A stretch of DNA of 64,000 nucleotides from Arthrobacter russicus (GTDB lineage Bacteria; Actinomycetota; Actinomycetes; Actinomycetales; Micrococcaceae). The stretch covers positions 248,001 to 312,000 of the forward strand of contig NZ_JAVDQF010000001.1 of the NCBI RefSeq assembly GCF_031454135.1, written 5' to 3'. Within the stretch, counting starts at the first letter, position 1, and every line of letters starts with the position of its first letter. Both the position numbers and the translations under genes were made by a program. A model generated the notes under the pieces. The model saw only the letters and a list, made by a program, of their open reading frames with translations, was not told where the DNA came from and did not search any database. Positions 24,242-31,512 of this stretch are shown in pieces.

Positions 24242-26389
24242 CTAACTTCCCGCCCAAACCAGCCTGGCATTGAAAAGGCCACCTCGTGTTTCGAGCGTAG
24301 CTGTTTCACCGGAACTTGAACATCCCTTAATTTCTGGACCGACGGCGTCAGCCCTCGCTCCTAGCTGGTTGGCGCCCCCAACCGGCTGGTTTCCGTTTGC
24401 CAAGGGGGAGATGTTCGTCCACTGCGCTCCCTCGGCAGGTTTGATATCGATTCTGGTCCGACTACCCATGCCCAACGGCCCTCCAGAGCTTTTCAGTTGG
24501 CCATTCTCCCTGATTCCATAAAACGCTCCGAGCCACGCCCCGTTATGAATTACCAGGTTTGAGAAACACTGGAAATCCGTGCGAGCGTGGAAGACAAAGT
24601 TCAAATAGTATCTCCCGGTAAGACCGTGATTGTTGATTGGATCCGCAGGTTCCCAATCATCGTTGTCTTTTTTGATTGCACCAATATGCAAATGAATGAA
24701 GTTGCCATAAAATGGTTGAGGCGTATTGTCGACAAACTCCAAAATTGTTCTCATTAGCTCAACCCTAACGCCAGCATCCTTTGCGAGGATAATCGAAGTG
24801 CTTGGGCGGCAACGATATTCTTTGGAACCGACCGGGCGATCGCCAGTGGTTATATCATTTGCGACACAAAGCATATCGACAACTCGACCTCGATAAATAA
24901 TACGACTGAGATCCGGTTCAAATCTCTGTTCCGGGGTACTAGTAACCATAAATCCGGTAAATGGGCGACTGTAATTTGGCTTCGATACGCTTAGTGCAAA
25001 TTTTTGAATACTTTCACCGTACTTTCCTTTAAGATCAAGAAATTCGCCAAGATTTCCCTTGGCATCTGGTAGCCAGGATGCGGTAATGTCATGAAATGTC
25101 TGTGGCTCAAGAGGGCTCGGCAGCGTATCCGGGCGATCGCTGTCTTTGCCAATAAAATAATTCATAATCGCTGAACCGATAGCCTCACCAACTTGTTCAA
25201 TGAGTAGGCCAATCTCAATCGCTTCTCCGACTACGGGGATAGATAGTGAAATGACGAAGGCGCTCAACCCTACGATGCTTTGTATAAGTTGTTCTTTATT
25301 GTCATGTTCTGTCGCATCAAAAATGTTCGCTAGATCGCCGAGTCCCGGGACGTTTCCTGCCAAGGCGACCATCTTGTCGAAGGCGCTCTGATTGGAGCTC
25401 AGGGGGCCACTCAACTGTGCCATGTTCAGCGCAAAGTTCACAGCCATATTCTTAGAATCTATATCAGCTCTGAGGCCTCGGAATCTGCCGGTGTTTACCG
25501 CGAAATCATAGTTTTGTTCGATCTTGTTTCGAGAAATTTCATTTTTATTGAGTGGACGTTCCGGTACGGGTCGGTTAGCCACATATTCGTCGTATGTGCT
25601 CTGTGCTGTGGCTTTCCCCTCATCGATACCTTTTCGGGTGCTCAACGAGCAGCCAGTTACTGCCCGTGGTGATCTAGTGTCCCGTTTTGCCAGACGTGCC
25701 GGTCCCTCGATGCATTCTTGCTGTGTCTGGAAAGCTTGACGATCATCTTCCCCTCGTCGATTATCGGCTCCGTTTTCCAGCCGATCAAATCTGACGGAGA
25801 GTTCCACATTTGCTCGGGATGCTTGTTCCCATTGAAAAATATACTCGAAACCCTCCTCTCCTTCAGCAATAGGCCTTTTGAGTGCAAAATAGTCGCTTCC
25901 TTTATGCTTTTCTTTAAAGGCATCACTATCCAAGCCTTCCAACAAACTCACGGAAGCGGGTATGCCTAAGTCTCTTTTTATTTCCTCCGCGGAACCGGTC
26001 ACGTCAAAGATCTCAGTTTTTCCAGGAAACGTTACCTCTATAACGGCTCCTGCATGACGATAGTCGTTCGGGTCATTGGTCGTCGCGTATCCTGCAGCAA
26101 TGCTCTTTCGGTCAGTTGTATAAAATCCCTTCCAATTATCATCTCCATTTCCTTGCGACCCTGAAGCCGGACGTTTTATTCCGTTTGCTATAACCTGATC
26201 TATATCGCCGTATTTTAAACCATGATATGCTTTGAAATTGTTTACAATCTGGTGCGGAGGGAAGACCATTGGCTTTACCACGGGCAAATTTGCAGTTCCG
26301 CTTGCTGCTATTGCCGGCGCGTATCCCATGGTGCAAACGATTGCAACAACTGTAAAAGGTGCCAGAATACGTTTCAGAAAATTTTTCAT
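24242..26389 (-). CDS. Diphtheria-toxin-like secreted ADP-ribosyltransferase
   Basis: A 715-residue protein resembling diphtheria toxin (DT) along its first 530 residues. A Sec signal (1 to about 29, APAIAA) precedes a C-domain with Y55-H56-G57, the W86-K-G-F-Y90 motif, Y101 and E182 (FEYIFQWEQ), matching DT H21, W50, Y54, Y65 and E148 in order and near-equal spacing. C226 and C247 flank a loop with R236-D-T-R239/S240, a minimal R-x-x-R furin-type site. The T-domain (about 300-415) keeps the hydrophobic hairpin with P385, E389 and E392 matching DT P345, E349 and D352. C508 and C527 match the receptor-domain disulphide position, but receptor-facing sequence has diverged and about 150 residues follow. 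DT ADP-ribosylates diphthamide on eukaryotic EF-2, which bacteria lack, so no immunity gene is expected and none is seen. The gene is far AT-richer than its neighbours. Activity and host are inference. Confidence 0.93.
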   Translation of the reverse strand: MKNFLKRILAPFTVVAIVCTMGYAPAIAASGTANLPVVKPMVFPPHQIVNNFKAYHGLKYGDIDQVIANGIKRPASGSQGNGDDNWKGFYTTDRKSIAAGYATTNDPNDYRHAGAVIEVTFPGKTEIFDVTGSAEEIKRDLGIPASVSLLEGLDSDAFKEKHKGSDYFALKRPIAEGEEGFEYIFQWEQASRANVELSVRFDRLENGADNRRGEDDRQAFQTQQECIEGPARLAKRDTRSPRAVTGCSLSTRKGIDEGKATAQSTYDEYVANRPVPERPLNKNEISRNKIEQNYDFAVNTGRFRGLRADIDSKNMAVNFALNMAQLSGPLSSNQSAFDKMVALAGNVPGLGDLANIFDATEHDNKEQLIQSIVGLSAFVISLSIPVVGEAIEIGLLIEQVGEAIGSAIMNYFIGKDSDRPDTLPSPLEPQTFHDITASWLPDAKGNLGEFLDLKGKYGESIQKFALSVSKPNYSRPFTGFMVTSTPEQRFEPDLSRIIYRGRVVDMLCVANDITTGDRPVGSKEYRCRPSTSIILAKDAGVRVELMRTILEFVDNTPQPFYGNFIHLHIGAIKKDNDDWEPADPINNHGLTGRYYLNFVFHARTDFQCFSNLVIHNGAWLGAFYGIRENGQLKSSGGPLGMGSRTRIDIKPAEGAQWTNISPLANGNQPVGGANQLGARADAVGPEIKGCSSSGETATLETRGGLFNARLVWAGS

Positions 26390-26424
26390 CTATCATCCGC
26401 TTTCGATTGTTAGCGACCCTACCT

Positions 26425-26463
26425 TGAAGTTAGGTAAGCCTCACTAAGGCTTACCTAACTTCA
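26425..26463. promoter_or_regulatory. DtxR/IdeR-type iron operator upstream of toxin gene
   Basis: A perfect palindrome with 17-bp arms and a five-base CACTA centre. Each arm contains TTAGGTAAG, the half-site of the DtxR/IdeR box (consensus TTAGGTTAGSCTAACCTAA). Read as overlapping 19-mers, 26430-26448 matches 14 of 19 and 26440-26458 matches 13 of 19. It ends 35 bp before the toxin ATG, the position at which DtxR blocks the tox promoter in Corynebacterium diphtheriae. Iron repression is the natural prediction. Confidence 0.82.
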
Positions 26464-26488
26464 GCCGCTTGGCTATGCTTGTTCACAT

Positions 26489-26509
26489 TGTGGACACAGT
26501 GGGTCCACA
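26489..26509. promoter_or_regulatory. Second palindrome upstream of toxin operator
   Basis: TGTGGAC and GTCCACA are perfect 7-bp arms around ACAGTGG, 25 bp farther from the toxin gene than the iron-type operator. It could bind an additional regulator near the toxin promoter or be an unrelated hairpin. Confidence 0.4.
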
Positions 26510-26563
26510 GCGTGAGCGACGAAGTAGGGCTGACGACGGTTGCGAACAGATAAGTAGGGGAGC

Positions 26564-26790
26564 TTAGAGCGGCAACTTTTCACGCTGCAAATCGAGTTGA
26601 TCGACTACGACTCGTCTGCGGCTTGGTTCGCTGCCTATTTGGAGCACTTCTTGCTGGGCGGCGAGTCTGGCCGCATCAGCCTTGGCCTGCAGCCCTCGGT
26701 ACGTAGGGCTGCGCATGAACGTTTTGGCCCTATCGTTGCAAGCCCGAGAGAGCGACGGTGCAGGGGACAGCGCTAAAGCTGCGCCACGCC
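26564..26790 (-). pseudogene. Unassigned decayed coding fragment
   Basis: On the minus strand an open stretch of about 75 codons with no start codon or ribosome site ends in TAA. It encodes an Ala/Gln/Arg-rich helical tail (RGLQAKADAARLAAQQEVL, then VVDQLDLQREKLPL) with coiled-coil character. It looks like the C-terminal end of a larger gene whose 5' part is gone. I cannot name the family; a mobile-element protein is possible but unsupported. Confidence 0.35.
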
Positions 26791-26915
26791 GTTAATGTGG
26801 TCTGGGTTGAGTCCCGGGTGGTCTGTCAGGTAACGGCTCGAAGTGACGCGACGCGATGGCTGACGAGCTTGATGCAGTTGCTGCTGGTGTTTTTGCGCGG
26901 CCTATCCGGTTAGGC

Positions 26916-27200
26916 TCATTCTCGGTGGGGGAGTGTCTTGGCGCGGCATCGGGATCCGTAACTGCCAATTGGCAGGATTTCGGCAATGTGGGCCGGGTCT
27001 TCTGTGCTGAGCAAGAGGTTGACGGCACCTGCGTTCTCGGCAATGCGATCGGCGTTTCGGGTGCCGGAAATTGTCACGATATGCTCACCTCGGTGAGCAG
27101 CCATGCGAGGGCAAGCTGGGCTGAAGTGACATCCTCGGATTTGGCTAGGGCACCGAGCTGGCGGGTGCTTCGGCCGCGCGCCGACAGGCCGGATCGCTAA
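26916..27200 (-). pseudogene. Truncated, frameshifted aldo/keto reductase
   Basis: The C-terminal third of an aldo/keto reductase is recognisable in two frames. The first reads LGALAKSEDVTSAQLALAWLLTE; the second continues HIVTISGTRNADRIAENAGAV and LLLSTEDPAHIAEI, matching the family's helix 7, IPGTR strand and ENAGA motif. The switch occurs in a short G/C run near 27088-27091 and one missing G would restore it. The N-terminal two thirds of the gene, including the catalytic Tyr, is absent. The copy is dead. Confidence 0.78.
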
Positions 27201-27786
27201 CTGCTGCTTCATCTAAAAATGACTACTTTACATAATGTGGATTATCGGCACATTTTGTGGGCGTGTAAGGACCTCGAACCGTTCTTACCCGATCAGCGCC
27301 GCGTGGACGGCGCTACGCGCTCAGCCGCACAATGACGCACCTTCAATACTCATGCAGAGAAGGCAACCACAGGCAATTTCTTCAGCGAGAAATCCGCAAC
27401 AAGCTCACGTAAGAATCAGCAGCCAAAGTGGCTCCCGAGGATTGACCGATGACCAGCTCAACGAAATCTCCGGCATTGAGGAAGGAACCTTCCTCAGCCC
27501 AGATCGTGATCGTCCCCCAAGGGCGGTCGTGCGTAGGTGAGGCAACGAGATAGCGCTTTTCGACCGTGCCGGCCCGGTTGACGTCCAATCGCGCTTCACG
27601 CGCCCCGATTGCTGATCTCGCCCAGTTGGTGCGACCGGTCGGCCGAGAAACCGGTGCATCCAATTCATCAGAAATATCGATTCAGAGCTTCGGAAACAAC
27701 TGTTGGACAGATTGACTCAGCCGCTGGATGCTGGCTTAAAACCTCCAGTGCATCCGATGCCGTCGGAGCTGAAAGGCAGCCGCCCT
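27201..27786. other. Degenerate intergenic region
   Basis: No confident gene. A minus-strand frame at 27382-27663 encodes 93 residues (containing YLVASPTHDRPWGTITIWAE and DFVELVIGQ) that look protein-like but match nothing I recognise and lack a good ribosome site; it may be a short real gene or part of a lost one. The remainder has no evident hairpin, tRNA or repeat. Confidence 0.4.
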
Positions 27787-28209
27787 GTGAACCACCAACG
27801 CATCCGTCCGTTCAATACCAAGGACACATACCCCGAGCAGAACCTGGACAACGATCTTTGCCAAGCCGTCGTGGCCCAGGGCGTCGTCTACCTCCGGGGT
27901 CAGATCGGCCAAGACCTGGACACCCGCGAATCGGTGGGCATCGGCGATGTCGCCGCGCAGACCGAACGGGCGATGGCCAATATCGACCTGCTGCTCAAGG
28001 AAGCCGGCAGCAGCCTGGACGACATCGTGAAGATCACCGTCTACCTGGTGGACCCGCGTTACCGGGAGCCGGTCTACCGGACGATCGGCAAATGGCTCAA
28101 AGGCGTCTTTCCGGTTTCCACCGGAATCGTGGTGCAGGCTTTGGCCCGCCCCGAGTGGTTGGTGGAGATCGATGCCACCGCTGTGCTTTCACCGGAGCCT
28201 GCAGCATGA
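27787..28209 (+). CDS. RidA/YjgF-family protein
   Basis: A 140-residue RidA-fold protein. It has the family core VVAQGVVYLRGQIGQDLD, TERAMANIDLLLKEAGSSLDDIVKITVYLVDPRYREPVY, and the final PEWLVEIDATAVL; the usual catalytic Arg at the end of strand 5 is not clearly kept. RidA proteins deaminate reactive imines or enamines, while related forms act in catabolic pathways. A GTG start (VNHQRIRPF) is chosen because homologues begin here and AAAGG precedes it. Its stop overlaps the next ATG (ATGA), tying it to the DUF1028 gene. Confidence 0.88.
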   Translation: MNHQRIRPFNTKDTYPEQNLDNDLCQAVVAQGVVYLRGQIGQDLDTRESVGIGDVAAQTERAMANIDLLLKEAGSSLDDIVKITVYLVDPRYREPVYRTIGKWLKGVFPVSTGIVVQALARPEWLVEIDATAVLSPEPAA

Positions 28210-28877
28210 CGTTCAGCATCGCGGCGACGGACGGGGCGGGCAGGTTCGGTCTCGCAGTAGCCTCCTCCTCCCCTGCCGTAGCGGCCAGGTGCGCACACCT
28301 GCGCGACGGCGTCGGCGTGGTCAGTTCGCAGAACATCACCGATCCGCGCCTCGGCCCTGAGCTGCTCGACCAGATGCAAGCCGGCGCCTCGGCCCGGCAA
28401 GCACTCGACGCGGTCGTCCGGGAAACACCCTGGGCGGACTTCCGCCAGCTGGTCGTCCTCGATTCCTCCGGCCGCGGCGCGGCATTCAATGGAACCGGCA
28501 CCTTGGGCAATTTCGGCGATGCCCGCGGTGCGCACAGCGTGGCTGCCGGCAACATGCTCGCCACTTCCACTCTCCCCCAGGTGCTCTGCGAAACCTTCGA
28601 AGCCGCCGGCGGCGAGCTGGAGGAACGCCTGCTCGCCGCCTTGCAGGCTGCCGAATCCGCCGGCGGCGAAGCAGGACCGGTTCATTCGGCCGGAATTTCC
28701 GTGGTCTCCGGACACGGTTGGCGCGATACCGATCTGCGCGTCGACTGGCACGAGCAGCCGATCGCCGAACTCGATCGGCTGCTCCGGTTGTGGTTGCCGC
28801 AGCGCCAGGACTATGTGGTTCGCGCCTTGGACCCTGCCGCTTCGATCGGTTACGGCGTACCCGGCGATGACCGGTAG
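28206..28877 (+). CDS. DUF1028 Ntn-hydrolase-like protein
   Basis: A 223-residue DUF1028 protein: MTFSIAATDGAGRFGLAVASSSPAVAARC, HLRDGVGVVSSQNITDPRLGPELLDQM, and a central AAFNGTGTLGNFGDARGAHSVAAGNML. The domain resembles N-terminal-nucleophile amidases, with Ser4 as possible nucleophile. It recurs next to RidA and M20 or amidase genes in catabolic operons, as here. It overlaps the preceding RidA gene by four bases and the following M20 gene by eleven, so the three form a tightly coupled unit. The substrate is unknown; an amide or N-acyl compound is a reasonable guess. Confidence 0.9.
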   Translation: MTFSIAATDGAGRFGLAVASSSPAVAARCAHLRDGVGVVSSQNITDPRLGPELLDQMQAGASARQALDAVVRETPWADFRQLVVLDSSGRGAAFNGTGTLGNFGDARGAHSVAAGNMLATSTLPQVLCETFEAAGGELEERLLAALQAAESAGGEAGPVHSAGISVVSGHGWRDTDLRVDWHEQPIAELDRLLRLWLPQRQDYVVRALDPAASIGYGVPGDDR

Positions 28878-30033
28878 TCAGCCGGGGTCCCGGGCCGGGC
28901 AGGCCCGGGACCTGCAGCGCGGCCGAGTGCTGTCCGCGGTGGACAGGCAGATCCCGGACTTGGTCCGGTTGTCCGAAACCTTGCATGCCAATCCGGAGCT
29001 CGGCTGGCAGGAACACCGGGCTGCAGCTTGGACTGCCGACTATCTCTCGGGACACGGATTCACCGTGCAGCGGGAGTACCTCGGATTCCCGACCGCAATC
29101 CGCGCAGTCTTCGGCACCGGCTCCCGACGGGTCGGGCTGATGGCCGAGTACGATGCGCTGCCAGGCCTCGGGCACGCCTGCGGGCACAACATCATCACCG
29201 CGATTTCCTGCGGCTCCGCGGTCGCACTTTCCGGATTCGCCGCGGAACGCGATCTGACTGTGGAACTCTACGGCACGCCCGCCGAAGAAGGCGGCGGAGG
29301 GAAAATCGAGCTGCTCAACAAAGGTGCTTTCCACGGCTTGGACCTGGCACTGATGGCCCATCCGGCGCCGGTCGACTCGGCCGAAGCCCAGCCGTACGCG
29401 GTTTCGCACCATCGCGTGGCGTACCAAGGCAAAGCAGCACACGCCGCGGCCTATCCGGAACAAGGCGTCAACGCCAACGACGCCTTCCTCATCGCCCAGT
29501 TGGCCCTGGGTCTGCTTCGCCAGCAGCTTCCCGCCGGCACCCGGGTCCACGGCATCCAGACCCGCGGCGGCGAAGCACCCAACGCGATTCCGGAGCGTAC
29601 CGAAGGCCGCTGGTACATCCGCGCCGAGACCCTCGACCAACTCGGCGAGCTCGAAGAACGGGTCATCCGTTGCTTCGAGGCCGGAGCCCTGGCGTCCGGC
29701 TGCGAGCTGTCGATGACCCCTGAATCGGAGCCCTACTCGGAATTCCGGACCGATCTGCGGGCGTTGGAACTGTATCTGGAGCACGCCGAGTCCCTGGGCC
29801 GCAGTTTCGATGCGCCGCCTGAGCAAGCGACCATGAACCGGGCGTCGACCGATATGGGCAACGTCTCCCGAATCGTTCCGGCGATCCATCCGTACATCGG
29901 ACTCGGCTGCTTTCCCGCGGCCAACCACCAAGCTGAGTTCGCCGCGCACTGCATCGGCGAGCCGGCGAACCGGGCCATCCATGATGGTGCCGTTGCGCTG
30001 GCGCTCACGGCACTGGACCGCTTGGCGAAATAG
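28867..30033 (+). CDS. M20-family amidohydrolase
   Basis: A 388-residue metallo-amidohydrolase of the M20D type. HANPELGWQEHRAAAW starts the catalytic domain, GLMAEYDALPGLGHACGHN (about 88-106) supplies the metal-binding Asp and Cys/His, and TPAEEGGGGK (about 136-145) supplies Glu ligands. The lid domain includes AHAAAYPEQGVNANDA. Related enzymes split N-acyl amino acids, p-aminobenzoyl-glutamate or indole-acetyl conjugates. It follows DUF1028 and RidA genes with overlap and precedes aspartate ammonia-lyase, hinting that the released product is aspartate or a related amino acid. Confidence 0.92.
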   Translation: MTGSQPGSRAGQARDLQRGRVLSAVDRQIPDLVRLSETLHANPELGWQEHRAAAWTADYLSGHGFTVQREYLGFPTAIRAVFGTGSRRVGLMAEYDALPGLGHACGHNIITAISCGSAVALSGFAAERDLTVELYGTPAEEGGGGKIELLNKGAFHGLDLALMAHPAPVDSAEAQPYAVSHHRVAYQGKAAHAAAYPEQGVNANDAFLIAQLALGLLRQQLPAGTRVHGIQTRGGEAPNAIPERTEGRWYIRAETLDQLGELEERVIRCFEAGALASGCELSMTPESEPYSEFRTDLRALELYLEHAESLGRSFDAPPEQATMNRASTDMGNVSRIVPAIHPYIGLGCFPAANHQAEFAAHCIGEPANRAIHDGAVALALTALDRLAK

Positions 30034-30075
30034 CCCGGCAGGCTTTCCGAGTTCCTCCTTTTCCGAAAGGCCCCC

Positions 30076-31491
30076 ATGACCGAGCCACAGCACCCCGTTA
30101 CGGCAGGATTCCGACCGGAACGTGACAGCCTCGGCGAGGCCGAGGTACCGGCTGCTGCCTACTGGGGAATCAGCACTTTGCGGGCGATCGACAACTTTCC
30201 GGTCAGCGGAAGAACCATCGGCGCGCAACGCTCGCTGGTCTGGGCCCTGGGTGCGGTCAAATTCGCCGCAGCCCGTGCGAACGAGCAAGCGGGCGTGCTG
30301 AGCCCGGTCAAGTCAGCGGTGATCCAGGAGGCAGCCCGCGAAGTCATGGACGGCCGTCTGGACGGACAATTCCTGGTCGATGCGATTCAGGGCGGCGCCG
30401 GGACCAGCAGCAACATGAATGCCAATGAGGTGATCGCCAATCGCGCGCTCGAATTGCTGGGCCACCGCAAAGGCGACTATGCCCAGTTGCACCCGATCGA
30501 CGACGTCAATCGCAGCCAATCGACCAACGACGTCTATCCCACGGCAATCAAGATCGCCCTGCACCGGGAAATCGTCGAATTCTGCGCCGAACACGGGAAG
30601 CTGGTGGACGCGTTCGACGCCAAAGCCGCAGAGTTTTCCGAGGTGCGCAAGATCGGCCGTACCCAACTGCAGGACGCCGTGCCGATGTCGCTGGGCCAGG
30701 AGTTCGGTGCCTTCGCCGAAACCTTGCGTGAAGACGGGAAGCGGCTGCGAGAACTCTTGCCGCATTTGTGCGAAACCAACCTCGGGGCCACCGCCATCGG
30801 CACCGGAGTCACCGCTCCCCCGGGCTATCGCAGCGCCGTCATCGAAGCGCTCAACGCGCTTGCTCCGCTGCAGCTCACTCCGGCGGGCAATCTGGTCGAG
30901 GCCACGAGCGACACCGGAGTCTTCTTGCTGGTCTCCGGGCTGCTCAAACGAAGCGCGGTCAAACTCTCCAAGATCTGCAATGACCTGCGGTTGCTCTCCT
31001 CCGGTCCACAAGCCGGTTTCGCGGAGATTTTCCTGCCCCCGGTTCAGACCGGATCCTCGATCATGCCCGGAAAGGTCAATCCGGTGATCCCGGAAATGGT
31101 GAACCAGGTAGCCTTCCGCGTGATCGGCGCCGATGCCACAGTGACCTTCGCAGTGGAAGCCGGCCAGCTCCAACTCAACGCCTTCGAGCCGGTGATCGCC
31201 GACGCCTTGTTTGAATCAATCGCCTGGCTCTCGGTCGCCTGCAGGCAGCTTCGGACCCACTGCGTCGCGGGCATTCGGGCGAATACCCGGCTGCTCGAAC
31301 AACGCTTGGCCGGCTCGGTCAGCGTGGTCACCGGCCTGGCACCGCTGCTCGGGTACGCCATCGCTGCGGAATTGGCGAAAGAGGCATTGGCCACCGATCG
31401 CAGCATCACGGATCTGGTCCTAGCCCGCGGGCTTTTGAATCCTTCGGAACTCGAAGCAGCGCTCACGGCAAGCGTCGGGCTCGGCGGCTAA
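30076..31491 (+). CDS. aspA: Aspartate ammonia-lyase (fumarase/aspartase superfamily)
   Basis: A 471-residue member of the fumarase II/aspartase family. The lyase signature GSSIMPGKVNP is at about residues 317-327, with catalytic Ser on the mobile loop; the other conserved regions are GGAGTSSNMNANEVIANRA and SQSTNDVYPTAIKIA. The length and a QLQDAVPM segment fit aspartase rather than argininosuccinate lyase. It converts aspartate to fumarate and ammonia in the cytosol. It sits 42 bp after the M20 amidohydrolase, and the pair could release and deaminate aspartate. Fumarase specificity cannot be excluded by sequence alone. Confidence 0.9.
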   Translation: MTEPQHPVTAGFRPERDSLGEAEVPAAAYWGISTLRAIDNFPVSGRTIGAQRSLVWALGAVKFAAARANEQAGVLSPVKSAVIQEAAREVMDGRLDGQFLVDAIQGGAGTSSNMNANEVIANRALELLGHRKGDYAQLHPIDDVNRSQSTNDVYPTAIKIALHREIVEFCAEHGKLVDAFDAKAAEFSEVRKIGRTQLQDAVPMSLGQEFGAFAETLREDGKRLRELLPHLCETNLGATAIGTGVTAPPGYRSAVIEALNALAPLQLTPAGNLVEATSDTGVFLLVSGLLKRSAVKLSKICNDLRLLSSGPQAGFAEIFLPPVQTGSSIMPGKVNPVIPEMVNQVAFRVIGADATVTFAVEAGQLQLNAFEPVIADALFESIAWLSVACRQLRTHCVAGIRANTRLLEQRLAGSVSVVTGLAPLLGYAIAAELAKEALATDRSITDLVLARGLLNPSELEAALTASVGLGG

Positions 31492-31512
31492 CCGCACCCG
31501 ACGCGCCGGCAA

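Noticed and set aside
24242-26389. Toxin/immunity or contact-dependent system
   Set aside because: No immunity-like small gene follows and no Rhs, CDI or T7SS feature is present; the diphtheria-like domain order and Sec signal explain the gene better.
24242-27200. Prophage carrying the toxin gene, as in Corynebacterium
   Set aside because: No integrase, structural or lysis gene and no tRNA attachment site were seen on either side within the window.
28486-30288. 600-codon minus-strand frame
   Set aside because: Antisense to DUF1028, M20 and aspartase genes, with no family motifs.
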